Part shown: positions 48,934 to 58,870 of the stretch, piece after piece
Position numbering within the stretch: the first letter of the stretch is position 1
Layout of the letters: each line of letters begins with the position of its first letter
NCBI GenBank assembly: GCA_958421945.1
Contig: CATZMZ010000004.1
Location: forward strand, 83,133-147,132
DNA: 64,000 nucleotides
Reading direction: 5' to 3'
From: an uncultured Eubacteriales bacterium
GTDB taxonomy: Bacteria > Bacillota > Clostridia > Christensenellales > Borkfalkiaceae
Made by a program: the position numbers and the translations under genes
Notes under the pieces: model-generated
The model's database searches: none
What the model saw: the letters and a program-made list of their open reading frames with translations, nothing else
What the model was told of the DNA's origin: nothing

Positions 48934-49259
48934 TTATAAAAAACAAACCCCGCAGAAAAAACTTCTGCGGGGTGATTGAACAAAAAATCAACCACGGTAC
49001 CACCCGTCGTTGTCGGAAAACCCGACCGCTTTACGGAGCTCCGTCAAGCTCCCCATCTATAACGGGATTACCCGTGCCGACATAACGAACGCTTAATTTG
49101 CCGAAGCGATTTTCCGCCGACCTGCTCCGATACGAGACGATCTTTAACGCCACCCAACGTCTTGCACCAACCGACGCTTCTCTGTGCGGCTACCGCGTTA
49201 AAAATCTGATATCTTCACTGCATTTTCTTGATTTTAACACAATGCGGAAAACTTGTCAA
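48934..49259 (-). promoter_or_regulatory. T-box riboswitch, probably tRNA-Leu (CUC)
   Basis: TTGACA (49259-49254) and TAAAAT (49236-49231), spaced 17, start the leader. It has AGAGA and GGTTGGTGCAAG in Stem I, the T-box GGGTGGTACCGTGG (49005-48992), and an 11-base terminator stem (48947-48973) with a long T-tract. The specifier strand reads GATCGTCTCGTATC. CUC (49136-49134) followed by G, directly above the GATAT/GTATC helix, fits best, with AUC as a second possibility. It controls the LeuA-like and TIM-barrel-ligase genes. Confidence 0.88.
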
Positions 49260-49312
49260 GCGTTTTTTAACGGGAAACGCTAATTCGCGCGAAACGCCGC
49301 CAGCTTTACACG

Positions 49313-52138
49313 TTACTTAGCTAAAATTTTTTTCAAAAACGCGCCCGTATAACTTGCTGATACGTTCGCTATTTCCTCGGGCGAACCCGTGGCGATAACC
49401 TCGCCGCCTTTATCGCCCCCTTCCGGTCCTAAATCTATAACGTAATCGGCAAGCTTTATAACGTCTAAATTGTGTTCGATAACGAGAATCGTGTTCCCCG
49501 CGCGTTGCAGGCGAAACAACACCGAGCAAAGCTTATCCACGTCGTATGAATGCAGACCCGTGGTCGGCTCGTCTAAAATATACAGCGTTTTGCCCGTTCC
49601 GCGTTTGGATAGTTCGGTGGCAAGTTTAACCCTTTGCGCTTCCCCTCCCGAAAGAGTGGTCGACGACTGACCGAGCTTTATATACCCTAACCCCACGTCC
49701 TGAAGAGTTTTTATTTTGTTGTAAACGGAAGTAACGGGTTTAAAGAAATCGCACGCCTCGTCGATAGTCATTTCAAGCACGTCGCTTATGCTTTTGCCCT
49801 TGTATTTAACCTGCAAAGTTTCCCTGTTATAACGCTTGCCCTTGCACGATTCGCAAGGCACGTAGGTATCGGGCAGAAAGTGCATTTCGATTTTAATGAT
49901 GCCGTCGCCCTCGCAGTTTTCGCACCGACCGCCGGGGACGTTAAACGAAAACCTGCCCGCTTTATAGCCGCGCTCCTTCGCGTCGGGAGTGGCGGCAAAT
50001 AATTCCCTTATAAACGAGAATGCGCCGGTATAAGTGCAGGGATTGCTTCTCGGCGTTTTGCCTATCGGGGACTGGTCTATCGCGATAACCTTGTCGAAAT
50101 ATTCCACGCCGCGGATTTCGTCCGCTTTGCCGTCGTGAATTTTAACCTTGTTAAGCCGCGAGGCAAGTGCGGGGTAAATAATCTCGTTCACGAGCGAGCT
50201 TTTTCCCGAACCTGACACGCCCGTAACCGCGGTAAACAAACCGACGGGTATTTTAACGTTTACGTTTTTAAGGTTGTTTTGCTTTGCGCCGATAACTTCT
50301 AACCACCTCCCGTCGGGCAGCTGCCGTGCGGCAGGGATTTCGATTTTGCGTCTGCCCGCAAGATAATCGCCCGTTATCGAGCGCGGCTCGTTCATAATAT
50401 CTTCGAGCGAACCCGTCGCGACGACCTCCCCGCCGTGAACGCCCGCTTTCGGACCTATATCGACGATATAATCTGCCGCGCGCATGGTATCCTCGTCGTG
50501 TTCGACGACGACAAGCGTGTTACCGAGGTCGCGAAGTTTTTTCAACGTGCCGATAAGCTTTTCGTTATCGCGTTGATGAAGCCCTATGCTCGGCTCGTCT
50601 AAAATGTACAAAACCCCCGTTAAGCCGCTGCCTATCTGCGTGGCAAGTCTTATTCTCTGCGCTTCCCCGCCCGACAACGTCGCCGCCGAACGCGATAGCG
50701 TAAGATACCCCAGCCCCACGTCTTTAAGAAAGGTAAGCCTTGCGCGTATTTCTTTAACGATAGGCTTTGCGATTATATTCTGCGCGTCGGAAAATTGCAG
50801 TTTATCGACGAACTCGCACAGCTCGGCAACGGACAAGCCGCAAACCTGCGAAATGTTTTTTCCGCCCACGGTAACCGCAAGGGCTTCTTTTTTAAGCCTC
50901 TGTCCGCGGCACGTTTCACATTCGGAAACGGTCATGTACTTTTCTATTTCGCGCTTCGTCCAGTCGCTCGTGGTTTCGCGATAACGGCGTTCGAGGTTGG
51001 GAATAATCCCTTCCCAGCGCGAATCGTAGCTCGTATTAAAAGTTTTAGTCGTGTAATTCATACGGATTTTTTCGTCGCCGCTGCCGTAAAGCAGAATATT
51101 ATAAATCTTCGGCGGCAAATCCTTAACGGGCGTATCCAGAGAAAACCCGTAATGATCGGCGAGCGACTTAAAGCTCATTTCTGCGATTTTGCCGCTTTCG
51201 AGATTCCAGCCGGAAACGGTCATAGCGCCCTGACGTAAAGTTAATTCCTTATCCTTTACGATAAGTCTTTCGTCGATTTTTTCGTTAAATCCCAAGCCGT
51301 GACACTCGGGACACGCGCCGTACGGGTTATTAAAGGAAAACAGCCGCGGCTCGATTTCCTCTAAACTGACGCCGCAATCGGGGCAGGAATACTTCGTGGA
51401 AAACAGCTCCGTTTCCCCGCCGAGCTTTTCGATAGAAACAAGCCCGTCGGCAAGCTTAATCGCCGTTTCGAGCGAATCGTTAAGTCGCTTTTCGATGCCC
51501 GATTTCACGACGAGCCTGTCCACCACGACGGAGATGGCGTGCTTAACGTTTTTATCGAGCTTCGGAAGCTCCTCGTCGAGAGCGTAAACCAAACCGTCGA
51601 TTTCCACCCGCGCGAAGCCGCTTTTTTTGTAGCCGTCCAACTCCTTTTTATATTCGCCCTTTTTACCGCGAACGACCGGAGCGTTGACGAGAATTTTAGT
51701 GTTTTCGGGATAGGCGAGAATTTTATCGGCAATATCATCGACCGTCTGCCGTGCGATTTCTTTGCCGCAGTTCGGGCAGTGCGGCACGCCCAGCCGCGCG
51801 TACAACAGCCTTAAATAATCGTAAATTTCCGTAACCGTGCCGACGGTGGAACGCGGATTATGCGAAGTGGTTTTTTGGTCTATCGAGATTGCGGGAGAAA
51901 GCCCGTCGATTAAATCCACGTCGGGTTTTTCCATTTGCCCTAGAAACATACGCGCGTAGCTCGACAGACTTTCCACGTAACGGCGTTGCCCCTCCGCGTA
52001 AATAGTGTCGAACGCGAGCGTAGACTTTCCGCTGCCCGATAAGCCCGTAAACACCACAAGCTTATCTCTCGGAATAGTCAGGTCGATATTTTTAAGATTG
52101 TTTTCTCTTGCGCCTTTAATAACGATGTTTTGTTCCAT
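49313..52138 (-). CDS. uvrA: Excinuclease ABC subunit A
   Basis: UvrA recognises DNA damage in nucleotide excision repair. The 941-residue protein has two ABC ATPase modules with Walker [15 protein letters not shown] (about 33-46) and [12 protein letters not shown] (about 641-652), two ABC signature segments ([11 protein letters not shown] and [11 protein letters not shown]), and zinc fingers with CPNC, CPDC/CPEC and CENC/CESC pairs. Length and motifs are complete. It starts 4 bases after uvrB. Confidence 0.97.
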   Translation of the reverse strand: MEQNIVIKGARENNLKNIDLTIPRDKLVVFTGLSGSGKSTLAFDTIYAEGQRRYVESLSSYARMFLGQMEKPDVDLIDGLSPAISIDQKTTSHNPRSTVGTVTEIYDYLRLLYARLGVPHCPNCGKEIARQTVDDIADKILAYPENTKILVNAPVVRGKKGEYKKELDGYKKSGFARVEIDGLVYALDEELPKLDKNVKHAISVVVDRLVVKSGIEKRLNDSLETAIKLADGLVSIEKLGGETELFSTKYSCPDCGVSLEEIEPRLFSFNNPYGACPECHGLGFNEKIDERLIVKDKELTLRQGAMTVSGWNLESGKIAEMSFKSLADHYGFSLDTPVKDLPPKIYNILLYGSGDEKIRMNYTTKTFNTSYDSRWEGIIPNLERRYRETTSDWTKREIEKYMTVSECETCRGQRLKKEALAVTVGGKNISQVCGLSVAELCEFVDKLQFSDAQNIIAKPIVKEIRARLTFLKDVGLGYLTLSRSAATLSGGEAQRIRLATQIGSGLTGVLYILDEPSIGLHQRDNEKLIGTLKKLRDLGNTLVVVEHDEDTMRAADYIVDIGPKAGVHGGEVVATGSLEDIMNEPRSITGDYLAGRRKIEIPAARQLPDGRWLEVIGAKQNNLKNVNVKIPVGLFTAVTGVSGSGKSSLVNEIIYPALASRLNKVKIHDGKADEIRGVEYFDKVIAIDQSPIGKTPRSNPCTYTGAFSFIRELFAATPDAKERGYKAGRFSFNVPGGRCENCEGDGIIKIEMHFLPDTYVPCESCKGKRYNRETLQVKYKGKSISDVLEMTIDEACDFFKPVTSVYNKIKTLQDVGLGYIKLGQSSTTLSGGEAQRVKLATELSKRGTGKTLYILDEPTTGLHSYDVDKLCSVLFRLQRAGNTILVIEHNLDVIKLADYVIDLGPEGGDKGGEVIATGSPEEIANVSASYTGAFLKKILAK

Positions 52139-52142
52139 AAAA

Positions 52143-54101
52143 TTACCGTAACTTTCGTTTTAACTTCGCGATATTGTCGCGAATTTCTATGCATTGCTCG
52201 AAATCGAGATTCGCGGAAGCGACTTTCATCAGGGCTTTCAGTTTTTCGATTTCCTCGGGAATGTCTTTAATCTTAATATCCTTGGTTCTATCCGTTTTTT
52301 TGGTTATTTCCAAGGTGTTCACTACGTTTTTAACGATGGTTTTGGGAACGATTCCGTGTGCCTTGTTGTACTCGTCCTGAATTTTGCGGCGGCGTTCGGT
52401 TTCGTCGAGTGCGCGGCGCATACTGCCCGTGATATTGTCCGCGTACATGATAACCCTGCCTTCGGCGTTACGAGCGGCTCTGCCCACCGTCTGAATAAGC
52501 GACGTTTCGCTTCTCAAAAATCCTTCCTTGTCCGCGTCGAGAATAGCCACCAACTTAACCTCGGGCAGATCAAGCCCTTCCCTTAAAAGGTTAATGCCGC
52601 ACAGCACGTCGAACTCGCCCTTTCTTAAACCCGTGATTATGTCTATCCTTTCCATCGTGTCCACGTCGCTGTGCATATACCGCACTTTAACACCGTGTTC
52701 TTTAAGATATTCGGTAAGACTTTCCGCCATTTTTTTTGTAAGCGTGGTTACGAGAACTCTGCCCTTTTCGGCGACGGTTTTATGAATTTCCACAAGTAAA
52801 TCGTCCACTTGGTTTTTGGTCGGGCGAACGAAAATTTCGGGGTCTAACAAGCCCGTGGGTCTGATTAACTGTTCCACGATTTGCCCCGCCTGCGCGCGCT
52901 CGTACGGCGCGGGAGTCGCGGAAACGCATATCAGCTGCCCCACTCTCGCGTCGAATTCGTCAAACGTAAGCGGTCTGTTATCGTAAGCCGATTTCAATCT
53001 GAACCCGTACGACACGAGCGCGTCCTTTCTCGACCTGTCGCCGTTATACATCGCTCCGATTTGCGGAATGGTTATATGCGATTCGTCGATAAAAGTTATA
53101 AATCCCTCGGGAAAATAGTCGAGAAGGGTAAACGGCGGCTCGCCGGGGCTTCTGCCGTCGAAATAACGGCTGTAATTCTCAATCCCCTTGCAAAACCCGA
53201 TTTCCTTAATCATTTCCATATCGTAATCGGTGCGTTGTTTTAGTCTCTGCGCTTCGATAAGTTTCCCCTCGTCGTTAAAAAACCGAACTTCGTTTTCTTC
53301 GTCGCGCTCGATGGCGAGCAGCGCTGTTTTAAGCTTTTCTTCCGCAACGGCGTAGTGCGTCGCGGGGAAAATCACCGCGTGTTTCAATTCCGAAACGATT
53401 TTACCGGAAACGTATTCCGTCTCGCAAATCCTCTCTATTTCGTCGCCGAAAAATTCCACGCGAATAAAAATTTCGGTATTCGCCGACGGAAAAATATCCA
53501 CCGTGTCGCCGCGCACGCGAAAGGACGAACGTGTAAAATCCACGTCCTTGCGGGAATACTGAATACCCACCAGCCTGCGCATAAGTTCGTTTCTGCCCAT
53601 ATCGTCGTGGGGGCGCAGCGACACCGCAAGCCGATAATATTCTTCGGGCGCACCCAACCCGTAAATGCACGATACGGACGCGACGACTATCGTATCCGCA
53701 CGTTCGGAAAGCGAACAGGTCGCGGAATGTCTCAGCTTATCTATTTCGTCGTTAATCGCCAAATCCTTTTCTATGTAAGTATCAGTGGACGGGATATAAG
53801 CCTCGGGCTGATAATAATCATAATAAGATACGAAAAACTCCACGCGATTTTCGGGAAAAAATTCTCTGAATTCGTTGCAAAGTTGGGCGGCGAGCGTTTT
53901 ATTGTGCGCGATTACGAGCGCGGGACGCTGAACGTTTTGAATAACGTTAGCCATAGTAAAGGTTTTGCCCGAACCCGTAACGCCCAGAAGAACCTGCGTG
54001 CGCAACCCGTCTCCGATACCCTCGGTTAAAAGCCGTATCGCTTCCGGTTGGTCGCCCGTCGGCTTATACGGCGCGTGCAGAACGAATTTTCTTTTTTCCA
54101 T
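52143..54101 (-). CDS. uvrB: Excinuclease ABC subunit B
   Basis: UvrB is the helicase-like damage verifier loaded by UvrA. The 652-residue protein has Walker [13 protein letters not shown] (about 38-49), the beta-hairpin region [12 protein letters not shown] (about 93-104), DESH as the DEAD-type box (about 338-341), and a C-terminal UVR domain (about 615-650) for UvrC binding. It heads the uvrB-uvrA pair. I found no obvious LexA box in the short upstream gap. Confidence 0.97.
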   Translation of the reverse strand: MEKRKFVLHAPYKPTGDQPEAIRLLTEGIGDGLRTQVLLGVTGSGKTFTMANVIQNVQRPALVIAHNKTLAAQLCNEFREFFPENRVEFFVSYYDYYQPEAYIPSTDTYIEKDLAINDEIDKLRHSATCSLSERADTIVVASVSCIYGLGAPEEYYRLAVSLRPHDDMGRNELMRRLVGIQYSRKDVDFTRSSFRVRGDTVDIFPSANTEIFIRVEFFGDEIERICETEYVSGKIVSELKHAVIFPATHYAVAEEKLKTALLAIERDEENEVRFFNDEGKLIEAQRLKQRTDYDMEMIKEIGFCKGIENYSRYFDGRSPGEPPFTLLDYFPEGFITFIDESHITIPQIGAMYNGDRSRKDALVSYGFRLKSAYDNRPLTFDEFDARVGQLICVSATPAPYERAQAGQIVEQLIRPTGLLDPEIFVRPTKNQVDDLLVEIHKTVAEKGRVLVTTLTKKMAESLTEYLKEHGVKVRYMHSDVDTMERIDIITGLRKGEFDVLCGINLLREGLDLPEVKLVAILDADKEGFLRSETSLIQTVGRAARNAEGRVIMYADNITGSMRRALDETERRRKIQDEYNKAHGIVPKTIVKNVVNTLEITKKTDRTKDIKIKDIPEEIEKLKALMKVASANLDFEQCIEIRDNIAKLKRKLR

Positions 54102-54202
54102 AAACAGTCCTCCGTAAATAATTACGAAAACGTTAAAATAATCGGTTTGCCTTTTCGACTTTCGGAGTTTTCGGTTTTCCCTTTCGTCGGCACGACTAAT
54201 AA

Positions 54203-54556
54203 TCAGCCGTTAAAAATCGCTTTGAGAATAAGCCCTATAACGAAGCTTACCACGGCGAGACCCGCCGAAAGGCATAAGCGGAATATAACGTTCCGACGAA
54301 GCTCTTTAACGCTTCTTAAATAGCCTTTGCCTTTGTCGGTAAGCGTGATGCAATACACTTTTTCGCCGTGCCTGTCCGAAAAAATCAGGTCGAAATACCC
54401 GTCGCAATGCAGATTTTCAACGATTTTATCGAGTTCGGAAGCGGTTAAATCCTGAACGCGGGCAAGAACGTCTTGCGGGGTTACGAGAAGGGACGTTTTA
54501 TCTCCGCACGCGGCAAGAATAGCCGTCATTACCCTGTTTTCCGCGCGCGTCAGCAC
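54203..54556 (-). CDS. Small winged-helix-like protein with C-terminal membrane helix (second of a pair)
   Basis: I do not recognise the family. From a GTG at 54556 the protein has 117 residues: a helix-rich N-terminal part ([22 protein letters not shown]), a beta-wing-like [15 protein letters not shown] (about 68-82), and one hydrophobic helix (about 96-114). The layout suggests a winged helix on a membrane anchor. The start overlaps the stop of the preceding gene, whose product has the same layout, so the two are probably a duplicated, co-translated pair. A longer upstream start is possible but would lie inside that gene. Confidence 0.6.
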   Translation of the reverse strand: MLTRAENRVMTAILAACGDKTSLLVTPQDVLARVQDLTASELDKIVENLHCDGYFDLIFSDRHGEKVYCITLTDKGKGYLRSVKELRRNVIFRLCLSAGLAVVSFVIGLILKAIFNG

Positions 54557-54933
54557 GACGCCCCCGAAATCAGCGCAACGATAAGCGTAACGAAAGCAAT
54601 AAATCCTCCGCCTGCCGCCGCACCCAAAAACGACCATAAAAAATAACGCTTTTCCGACCGCAGTTTTTCCACTTCTTCGTCGATGCGCGTTTCAAACGCG
54701 AGCCTGCCCTTGGAAAGCGGTTTTAAGCAAACCTCCGCTTCGTCCTCGTATTTAACGCTTAAATATTCGCGAGCGGCAAGACTTTTAATAATTTCGCGCG
54801 CGGCTTCGGCGTCCACCGAAAACTCTTCGGGAACGGAAAGCGCAAGCTCGTTTATGCCGAACACCTTATATAAATTATCGGGACATTCGCCGTTAATTAT
54901 TTTTAGCAACGCAAAGCTTTTACCGTCAAGCAT
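54550..54933 (-). CDS. Small winged-helix-like protein with C-terminal membrane helix (first of a pair)
   Basis: The 127-residue protein has an N-terminal helical part, AAREIIKSLAAREYLSVKY as a possible recognition segment, VCLKPLSKGRLAFE as a wing (about 67-80), a short coiled segment, and a hydrophobic helix (about 98-122). No family is recognised. It shares its layout with the overlapping downstream gene and lies on the same strand as uvrB-uvrA, possibly as the head of that transcript. Confidence 0.6.
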   Translation of the reverse strand: MLDGKSFALLKIINGECPDNLYKVFGINELALSVPEEFSVDAEAAREIIKSLAAREYLSVKYEDEAEVCLKPLSKGRLAFETRIDEEVEKLRSEKRYFLWSFLGAAAGGGFIAFVTLIVALISGASC

Positions 54934-54989
54934 ATATTACCCGATAAGTATTTTGCGTTTTTCGCGGCTAATATATACCTTATAAATAT

Positions 54990-55019
54990 ATTATACACCC
55001 GCGAAACGAAAAAACGCAA
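54990..55019 (-). promoter_or_regulatory. Candidate promoter upstream of the winged-helix pair and uvrB-uvrA
   Basis: TTGCGT (55019-55014) and TATAAT (54995-54990) are 18 bases apart on the minus strand, about 55 bases before the first start codon. The -35 is weak and overlaps a hairpin. Confidence 0.45.
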
Positions 55020-55039
55020 GTTTTTGCTCTTGCGTTTTT
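55015..55039. terminator. Small bidirectional terminator-like hairpin
   Basis: CGCAAG and CTTGCG form a 6-base stem with an 8-base loop and T-tracts on both sides (TTTTTA on plus, TTTTTTCG on minus). No gene clearly ends here, so its function is uncertain. Confidence 0.4.
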
Positions 55040-55109
55040 AGATTTTAACCTTTTTGATTTCAATCGTTCCCCCTCCTTAACGGACAACGTAAGAATATCT
55101 TTCCATTTA

Positions 55110-55160
55110 CGTCATTACGAGGAGCGCAGCGACGCGGTAATCTCCACGACAGCGACTATA
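55110..55160 (+). repeat. Dispersed hairpin repeat, copy C
   Basis: The arms read ATTAC and GTAAT, with inner GAGGAGCGCAGCGACGCGG. The 3' part is degenerate (CCACGACAGC for CCGCGGCAGC). It lies in the gene-free gap 54934-55421; apart from repeats C and D and promoter signals, I see nothing else in that gap. Confidence 0.8.
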
Positions 55161-55228
55161 TCTCTATCTTTATCATTCTGAAACGATCTTCCCTGACGGA
55201 CTAATAAAGAGTCTCTTTTCCTTCCTTA

Positions 55229-55272
55229 CGTCATTACGAGGAGCGCAGCGACGCGGTAATCTCCGCGGCAGC
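55229..55272 (+). repeat. Dispersed hairpin repeat, copy D
   Basis: Same orientation as copy C and 119 bases downstream of it, with arms ATTAC and GTAAT. The first 36 bases are identical to copy C. Confidence 0.8.
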
Positions 55273-55373
55273 AAACTTCAATTTCTCTCCTTACGTCATC
55301 TTTAATGCGTTGAATTTGTTCGTCTGTGTAAAAACATAATTTACCATTCCGACGCGGTATATCCGCAAAAAAC

Positions 55374-55402
55374 TTGATAAAATATTCCGATTGTGCTAAA
55401 AT
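55374..55402 (+). promoter_or_regulatory. Promoter of the thioesterase gene
   Basis: TTGATA (55374-55379) and TAAAAT (55397-55402) are 17 bases apart. The predicted start near 55409 leaves a short leader with a CGGAG site before the ATG at 55422. Confidence 0.65.
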
Positions 55403-55421
55403 GCTTTTATCGGAGATGACT

Positions 55422-55931
55422 ATGAAGGTAATTAAAAGACAAAAAAACAGCAAAAACTGTATTATTTGCGGACTTGACAACCCTTTGGGCGTTAAAGCGG
55501 CGTTTTACGATATGGAAGACGGAAGCTGCGGCGCGCTTTTTTCCTTTCTGCCCGAACACCAAAGCTATCCTAACCGCACGCACGGCGGTATGGTATGCGC
55601 GATGCTTGACGAGCTTATCGGTAGAGTGCTGTGGGTTAAAGAACCCGAAATGTACGGCGTAACCACCACTATTTCCGTAACCTATCGCAACCCCACTCCC
55701 TACGGCGTTCCGCTTAAAGGTCGCAGTTGTTTTATCCGTAATTCCGAAATAGGTTTTTCCGCGAAGGGCGAAATTTACGATATGAACAACGTGTTGCTTG
55801 CCGAAGCTACGGCACGATATTTTAAGTTAAAAGAAGAACGCGCTTATTCGGGCGACGCCCACGCGGACGACGAAATGATTTACGAAATAAAAGACGGCGT
55901 TTCGGAAATTGATTTTCCGCCGTTCAAGTAA
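55422..55931 (+). CDS. PaaI-like hotdog-fold thioesterase
   Basis: The 169-residue protein has a hotdog fold with the motif NRTHGGMVCAMLDELIGRV (about 51-69), where His-Gly-Gly and the following acidic residue mark the PaaI/acyl-CoA thioesterase group. A CIICG pair lies near the N-terminus. Substrates are probably acyl-CoA esters. I chose the ATG at 55422 (GGAG 6 bases upstream); a longer frame would begin inside the promoter. It is a single-gene unit. Confidence 0.85.
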   Translation: MKVIKRQKNSKNCIICGLDNPLGVKAAFYDMEDGSCGALFSFLPEHQSYPNRTHGGMVCAMLDELIGRVLWVKEPEMYGVTTTISVTYRNPTPYGVPLKGRSCFIRNSEIGFSAKGEIYDMNNVLLAEATARYFKLKEERAYSGDAHADDEMIYEIKDGVSEIDFPPFK

Positions 55932-56013
55932 ACGCCAAAGTACTTTCGTTATTGCCGGGTCAGTCTTAAAATCGACCGCCGACTAGCTTTTTTAAAACCC
56001 GAACACGCTTTTC

Positions 56014-56041
56014 ACATTTTTCCTTCTTTGTTCATAAAATA
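56014..56041 (+). promoter_or_regulatory. SigK-like promoter of the collagen-like gene
   Basis: An AC (56014-56015) and CATAAAATA (56033-56041), 17 bases apart, match the SigK consensus (AC and CATANNNTA). Late mother-cell expression fits a spore-surface protein. Confidence 0.55.
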
Positions 56042-56072
56042 ATTTAGGACAACACAAAGGAGGAATTTTTTT

Positions 56073-56825
56073 ATGTGCTGTTTATTCGGAAATAATTGCT
56101 GTAATAACAGGTGTGATAAACCGATTGTAATCCGCGGGCCTATGGGGGCAACGGGTCCTGCCGGTCCGCGCGGCCCGCAAGGTCCGCAGGGTGCAACGGG
56201 CGCAACAGGTCCTCAAGGTCCAGCCGGACCTCAGGGTGCAACGGGTGCAACAGGCGCAACGGGCGCGGTAGGTCCGCAAGGGCCTGTCGGTCCTGCCGGA
56301 CCTCAGGGCGCAACGGGAGCGACAGGCGCGACGGGCGCGGTAGGTCCGCAAGGTCCTGTCGGTCCTGCCGGACCTCAGGGCGCAACGGGAGCGACAGGCG
56401 CAACGGGAGCAGTAGGTCCGCAAGGTCCTGCGGGAACGAACGACGCTATTTACGCGGGTGCAAACAACGCGGAAGTGGTAGCCCCCAACGCGATAATTCC
56501 CATAGCGAGGCTCGCCGCAACGCCGAATACCACGATGACGGTAGCCGAAAACGCCGTAACCTTACCCGAAGCGGGGACTTATCTCGTTCACTATTTTGCT
56601 GACGGGAACGTTCAGACGGGAAGCCTTAACACAAGCTTATATCTTAACAACGCGCCGCTCGCGGGTGAAGTAATCATTCAGAACAATACTGCCGGGCAAA
56701 ATTCGGCGGCAGGCAAAACCATACTCGTAACCACCGATGGTGCGGGAACGCTCTCTTTGTACAACACCTCGACTGGCGAAGCGAACTATTCGAGCGCGAC
56801 GCTGACCGTGCTGAAAACCGCTTAA
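56073..56825 (+). CDS. BclA-like collagen triple-helix protein
   Basis: The 250-residue protein has a Cys-rich N-terminus ([14 protein letters not shown]), about 33 uninterrupted Gly-X-Y triplets (about 22-121, mostly GAT, GPQ and GPA), and a C-terminal beta-rich domain (about 124-250) resembling the trimerising TNF/C1q-like domain of BclA. Such proteins form hair-like filaments on the exosporium and are often glycosylated on the Thr residues of GAT triplets. A perfect AAAGGAGG ribosome site and a SigK-like promoter support spore-surface expression. Convergent with the MBL-fold gene. Confidence 0.88.
   Translation: MCCLFGNNCCNNRCDKPIVIRGPMGATGPAGPRGPQGPQGATGATGPQGPAGPQGATGATGATGAVGPQGPVGPAGPQGATGATGATGAVGPQGPVGPAGPQGATGATGATGAVGPQGPAGTNDAIYAGANNAEVVAPNAIIPIARLAATPNTTMTVAENAVTLPEAGTYLVHYFADGNVQTGSLNTSLYLNNAPLAGEVIIQNNTAGQNSAAGKTILVTTDGAGTLSLYNTSTGEANYSSATLTVLKTA
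56226..56432 (+). repeat. 72-base tandem repeats in the collagen region
   Basis: A 24-residue unit ([20 protein letters not shown] plus VGPA) occurs almost three times in a row, encoded by nearly identical 72-base units. Such repeats change copy number readily, so length variation between strains is expected. Confidence 0.8.
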
Positions 56826-56881
56826 AAACATTCTTAACCGCTTTGTTTTTGCATGGTAAAACTATTAAGCGCAAAGCAAAC

Positions 56882-56918
56882 GCCGCGTGCCGCTATAATT
56901 AGCGGCACGCGGCTTTAA
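56882..56918. terminator. Terminator after the collagen-like gene
   Basis: A 14-base perfect stem (GCCGCGTGCCGCTA with its complement) and a 4-base loop lie between convergent genes. The T-tract is weak on plus (TTTAAT) and moderate on minus (GTTTGCTTT). Confidence 0.65.
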
Positions 56919-56923
56919 TATAC

Positions 56924-57961
56924 TTACACCGCCGAATTAAGCGGCGTTACCTTTTGTTTTTCGGAAGCAGTGACGTAATAAGCGTCATTCCCCACGAAAA
57001 CCGTAACGTTCCCGTCCGTATCGGTGCGGAAAAGCGTGTAATCGGGATTAAGATTTTCCAGCGTTTCAAGCGCGCGGTCAGACGGGTGTCCGTATAAATT
57101 ATCCGAGCTAACCGAGAAAACCGCGTTTTTCGGTTTAAGATATTCCCAAAGCGTCAGGCAAACGGAATCCGCCGCCCCGTGATGCGGAACTTTAAAAAAA
57201 TCTATATTTTGCAGGGAAACGCCCGACTGTGCGAGCAGTCCCGATTGCACGTCACGCAAAACGTTAAGCTGCGGAGCGCAACCCGCGTCGCCCGCAAACA
57301 AAAATCTTACACCGTTATACTCGACGTATAAAATCGCGGAAATATCGTTTCTCACTTTTTCGGTCGGGTCGGCGGTTTTGTTAAAAGCGTCGTATTCGCT
57401 GTCCAAAAAATCCAAGGGTCTGGGCGACAAAAACGTCGCCTTGTAATTCTCGCCCGAAAAACCCTTAAACTTTTCGGAATACTCGACTTTCCCGCCTGTT
57501 TCCTTTAACGCGTCGCACGCCCGCTTTAAAAACGGAAAGCTTTCCTCATAAAGCGCAAACGGCATAAAAGCCGTGTTCGGCGCAAACTTTTTAATTAACC
57601 TTTCGGCGTTGCCCGTATGGTCCGAATCGGCGTGAGTAAGCAGCAGATAATCAAGCTTAACGACCGAATATTCGGTCAACACTTTTTCGATTTCATTATA
57701 ATTCCTGCCTTTGCCGTCCGCTTCGCCGCAATCGACGAGCAACGTTTTTCCGTCGGGGAATTTAACGAACGCAGAATCCCCTTCGCCCACGTCGATAAAC
57801 ACGACGAACAAGCCGTCCTTTCCCTTTTCCGCTTTGCCGTTACCGCCCTGCCCGCAGCCGTTGCAGCCTCCGTTACAACCGCCGTTACAACCGCACAGCG
57901 CAAAAGCGAGCAACACCGCGATAGTTAAAACAAGCGACGCGGCTCTTTTGTAAAAACTCAT
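56924..57961 (-). CDS. MBL-fold hydrolase lipoprotein (ComEC C-terminal type)
   Basis: The 345-residue protein starts with a signal peptide and a lipobox-like LCGC (about residue 24), followed by a CNGG repeat and a Gly-rich linker. The metallo-beta-lactamase domain has LLLTHADSDHTGN (about 106-118, HxDxDH metal motif), GDAG, VPHHGAADS (about 262-270) and is of the type found at the ComEC/Rec2 C-terminus. Stand-alone secreted versions may be extracellular nucleases or phosphodiesterases. The substrate is unknown. Confidence 0.85.
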   Translation of the reverse strand: MSFYKRAASLVLTIAVLLAFALCGCNGGCNGGCNGCGQGGNGKAEKGKDGLFVVFIDVGEGDSAFVKFPDGKTLLVDCGEADGKGRNYNEIEKVLTEYSVVKLDYLLLTHADSDHTGNAERLIKKFAPNTAFMPFALYEESFPFLKRACDALKETGGKVEYSEKFKGFSGENYKATFLSPRPLDFLDSEYDAFNKTADPTEKVRNDISAILYVEYNGVRFLFAGDAGCAPQLNVLRDVQSGLLAQSGVSLQNIDFFKVPHHGAADSVCLTLWEYLKPKNAVFSVSSDNLYGHPSDRALETLENLNPDYTLFRTDTDGNVTVFVGNDAYYVTASEKQKVTPLNSAV

Positions 57962-57984
57962 TTAACTCTCCGTAAATCAGCGGT

Positions 57985-58821
57985 TTACAGCTTTTTTTTC
58001 TTCTTTTTGGACGGAAATTTCAGCATATTGATTTTTTCCTTAATTTCCGTCATTTTCTCCATAGCGCACAGATAACCTATGTCGTACATTTCCGCGGCAG
58101 AGCCGAACGAAACGGCTTTATAATCCGAAAGGTCGGGGTGCAGCATAACGTCGGAATATTTATATCCTTTTTCCCACGGCTCTTTAACCTTGCTTTTATA
58201 CGTGGGGAAAATCCGCGTTAAAAAGCTCGGCTTCGCGTCGTGAGTGGCAAGGTCGATGCCGACGACGAAATCCGCGCCTATATTTTTAAGCAAATCTGCG
58301 GGAACAGAATTAGTAAACGCGCCGTCGATATATTCCTCGCCGTCGATTAAAACGGGTTTAAAAAAGGGCGGATAACTCGACGAAGCGCACAACGCCTGCG
58401 CTACGCTTCCGCGCGAAAATACCGTTTCTTCACCCGTACGCATATTCGTTGCGGTGGCAAGAAAAGGAAGCTTTAAGTCTTCGATGTTAAGCGAGCCTAT
58501 CGTCCTGTCGATAACCTTAAACAGCCCCGCAGTGTCCATTTTTATCATAAACAAATTTTTAATTTCCGAAGCGTCTATTTTTTTAAGCAGCTCGGTAATA
58601 TCCGTCGCGGAATAGCCGTCCGCGTAAAACGCGCCGATAATGCTGCCGATACTCGCGCCCGCGACCATATCGAAGCGCACGCCGTTTTCCTCGAACGCTT
58701 TAAGCGCGCCCAGCTCCGCAAATCCCTTTGCCCCGCCCGAACCCAGCGCAAGTCCTATCTTAATTTCACGCGGTTTTCTCTTTCTGAATAACCAAGCGAA
58801 AAATCCCATAAACCTTTTCAA
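57985..58821 (-). CDS. Patatin-like phospholipase (RssA/YlbK type)
   Basis: The 278-residue protein has the oxyanion motif GSGGAKG (about 27-33), the nucleophile elbow GASIGS (about 55-60) and the catalytic Asp in DGAFTNSVP (about 168-176), the complete Ser-Asp dyad of patatins. The C-terminus is Lys-rich (a KKKKKK run with Leu). It is probably a cytosolic or membrane-associated lipid acyl hydrolase. It starts downstream of the COG2426 gene on the same strand. Confidence 0.9.
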   Translation of the reverse strand: MKRFMGFFAWLFRKRKPREIKIGLALGSGGAKGFAELGALKAFEENGVRFDMVAGASIGSIIGAFYADGYSATDITELLKKIDASEIKNLFMIKMDTAGLFKVIDRTIGSLNIEDLKLPFLATATNMRTGEETVFSRGSVAQALCASSSYPPFFKPVLIDGEEYIDGAFTNSVPADLLKNIGADFVVGIDLATHDAKPSFLTRIFPTYKSKVKEPWEKGYKYSDVMLHPDLSDYKAVSFGSAAEMYDIGYLCAMEKMTEIKEKINMLKFPSKKKKKKL

Positions 58822-58870
58822 TTCTCCTTTTAAAAATAGTTAAAATATAATTAAACGCCCGCAAAAGTCG

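Noticed and set aside
47543..49003. A longer start for the LeuA-like protein at 49003
   Set aside because: It would translate through the T-box terminator hairpin; the ATG at 48919 has a perfect ribosome site.
55226..55480. A minus-strand reading frame of 84 codons
   Set aside because: It spans repeat copy D and the start of the thioesterase gene on the opposite strand and resembles no protein.
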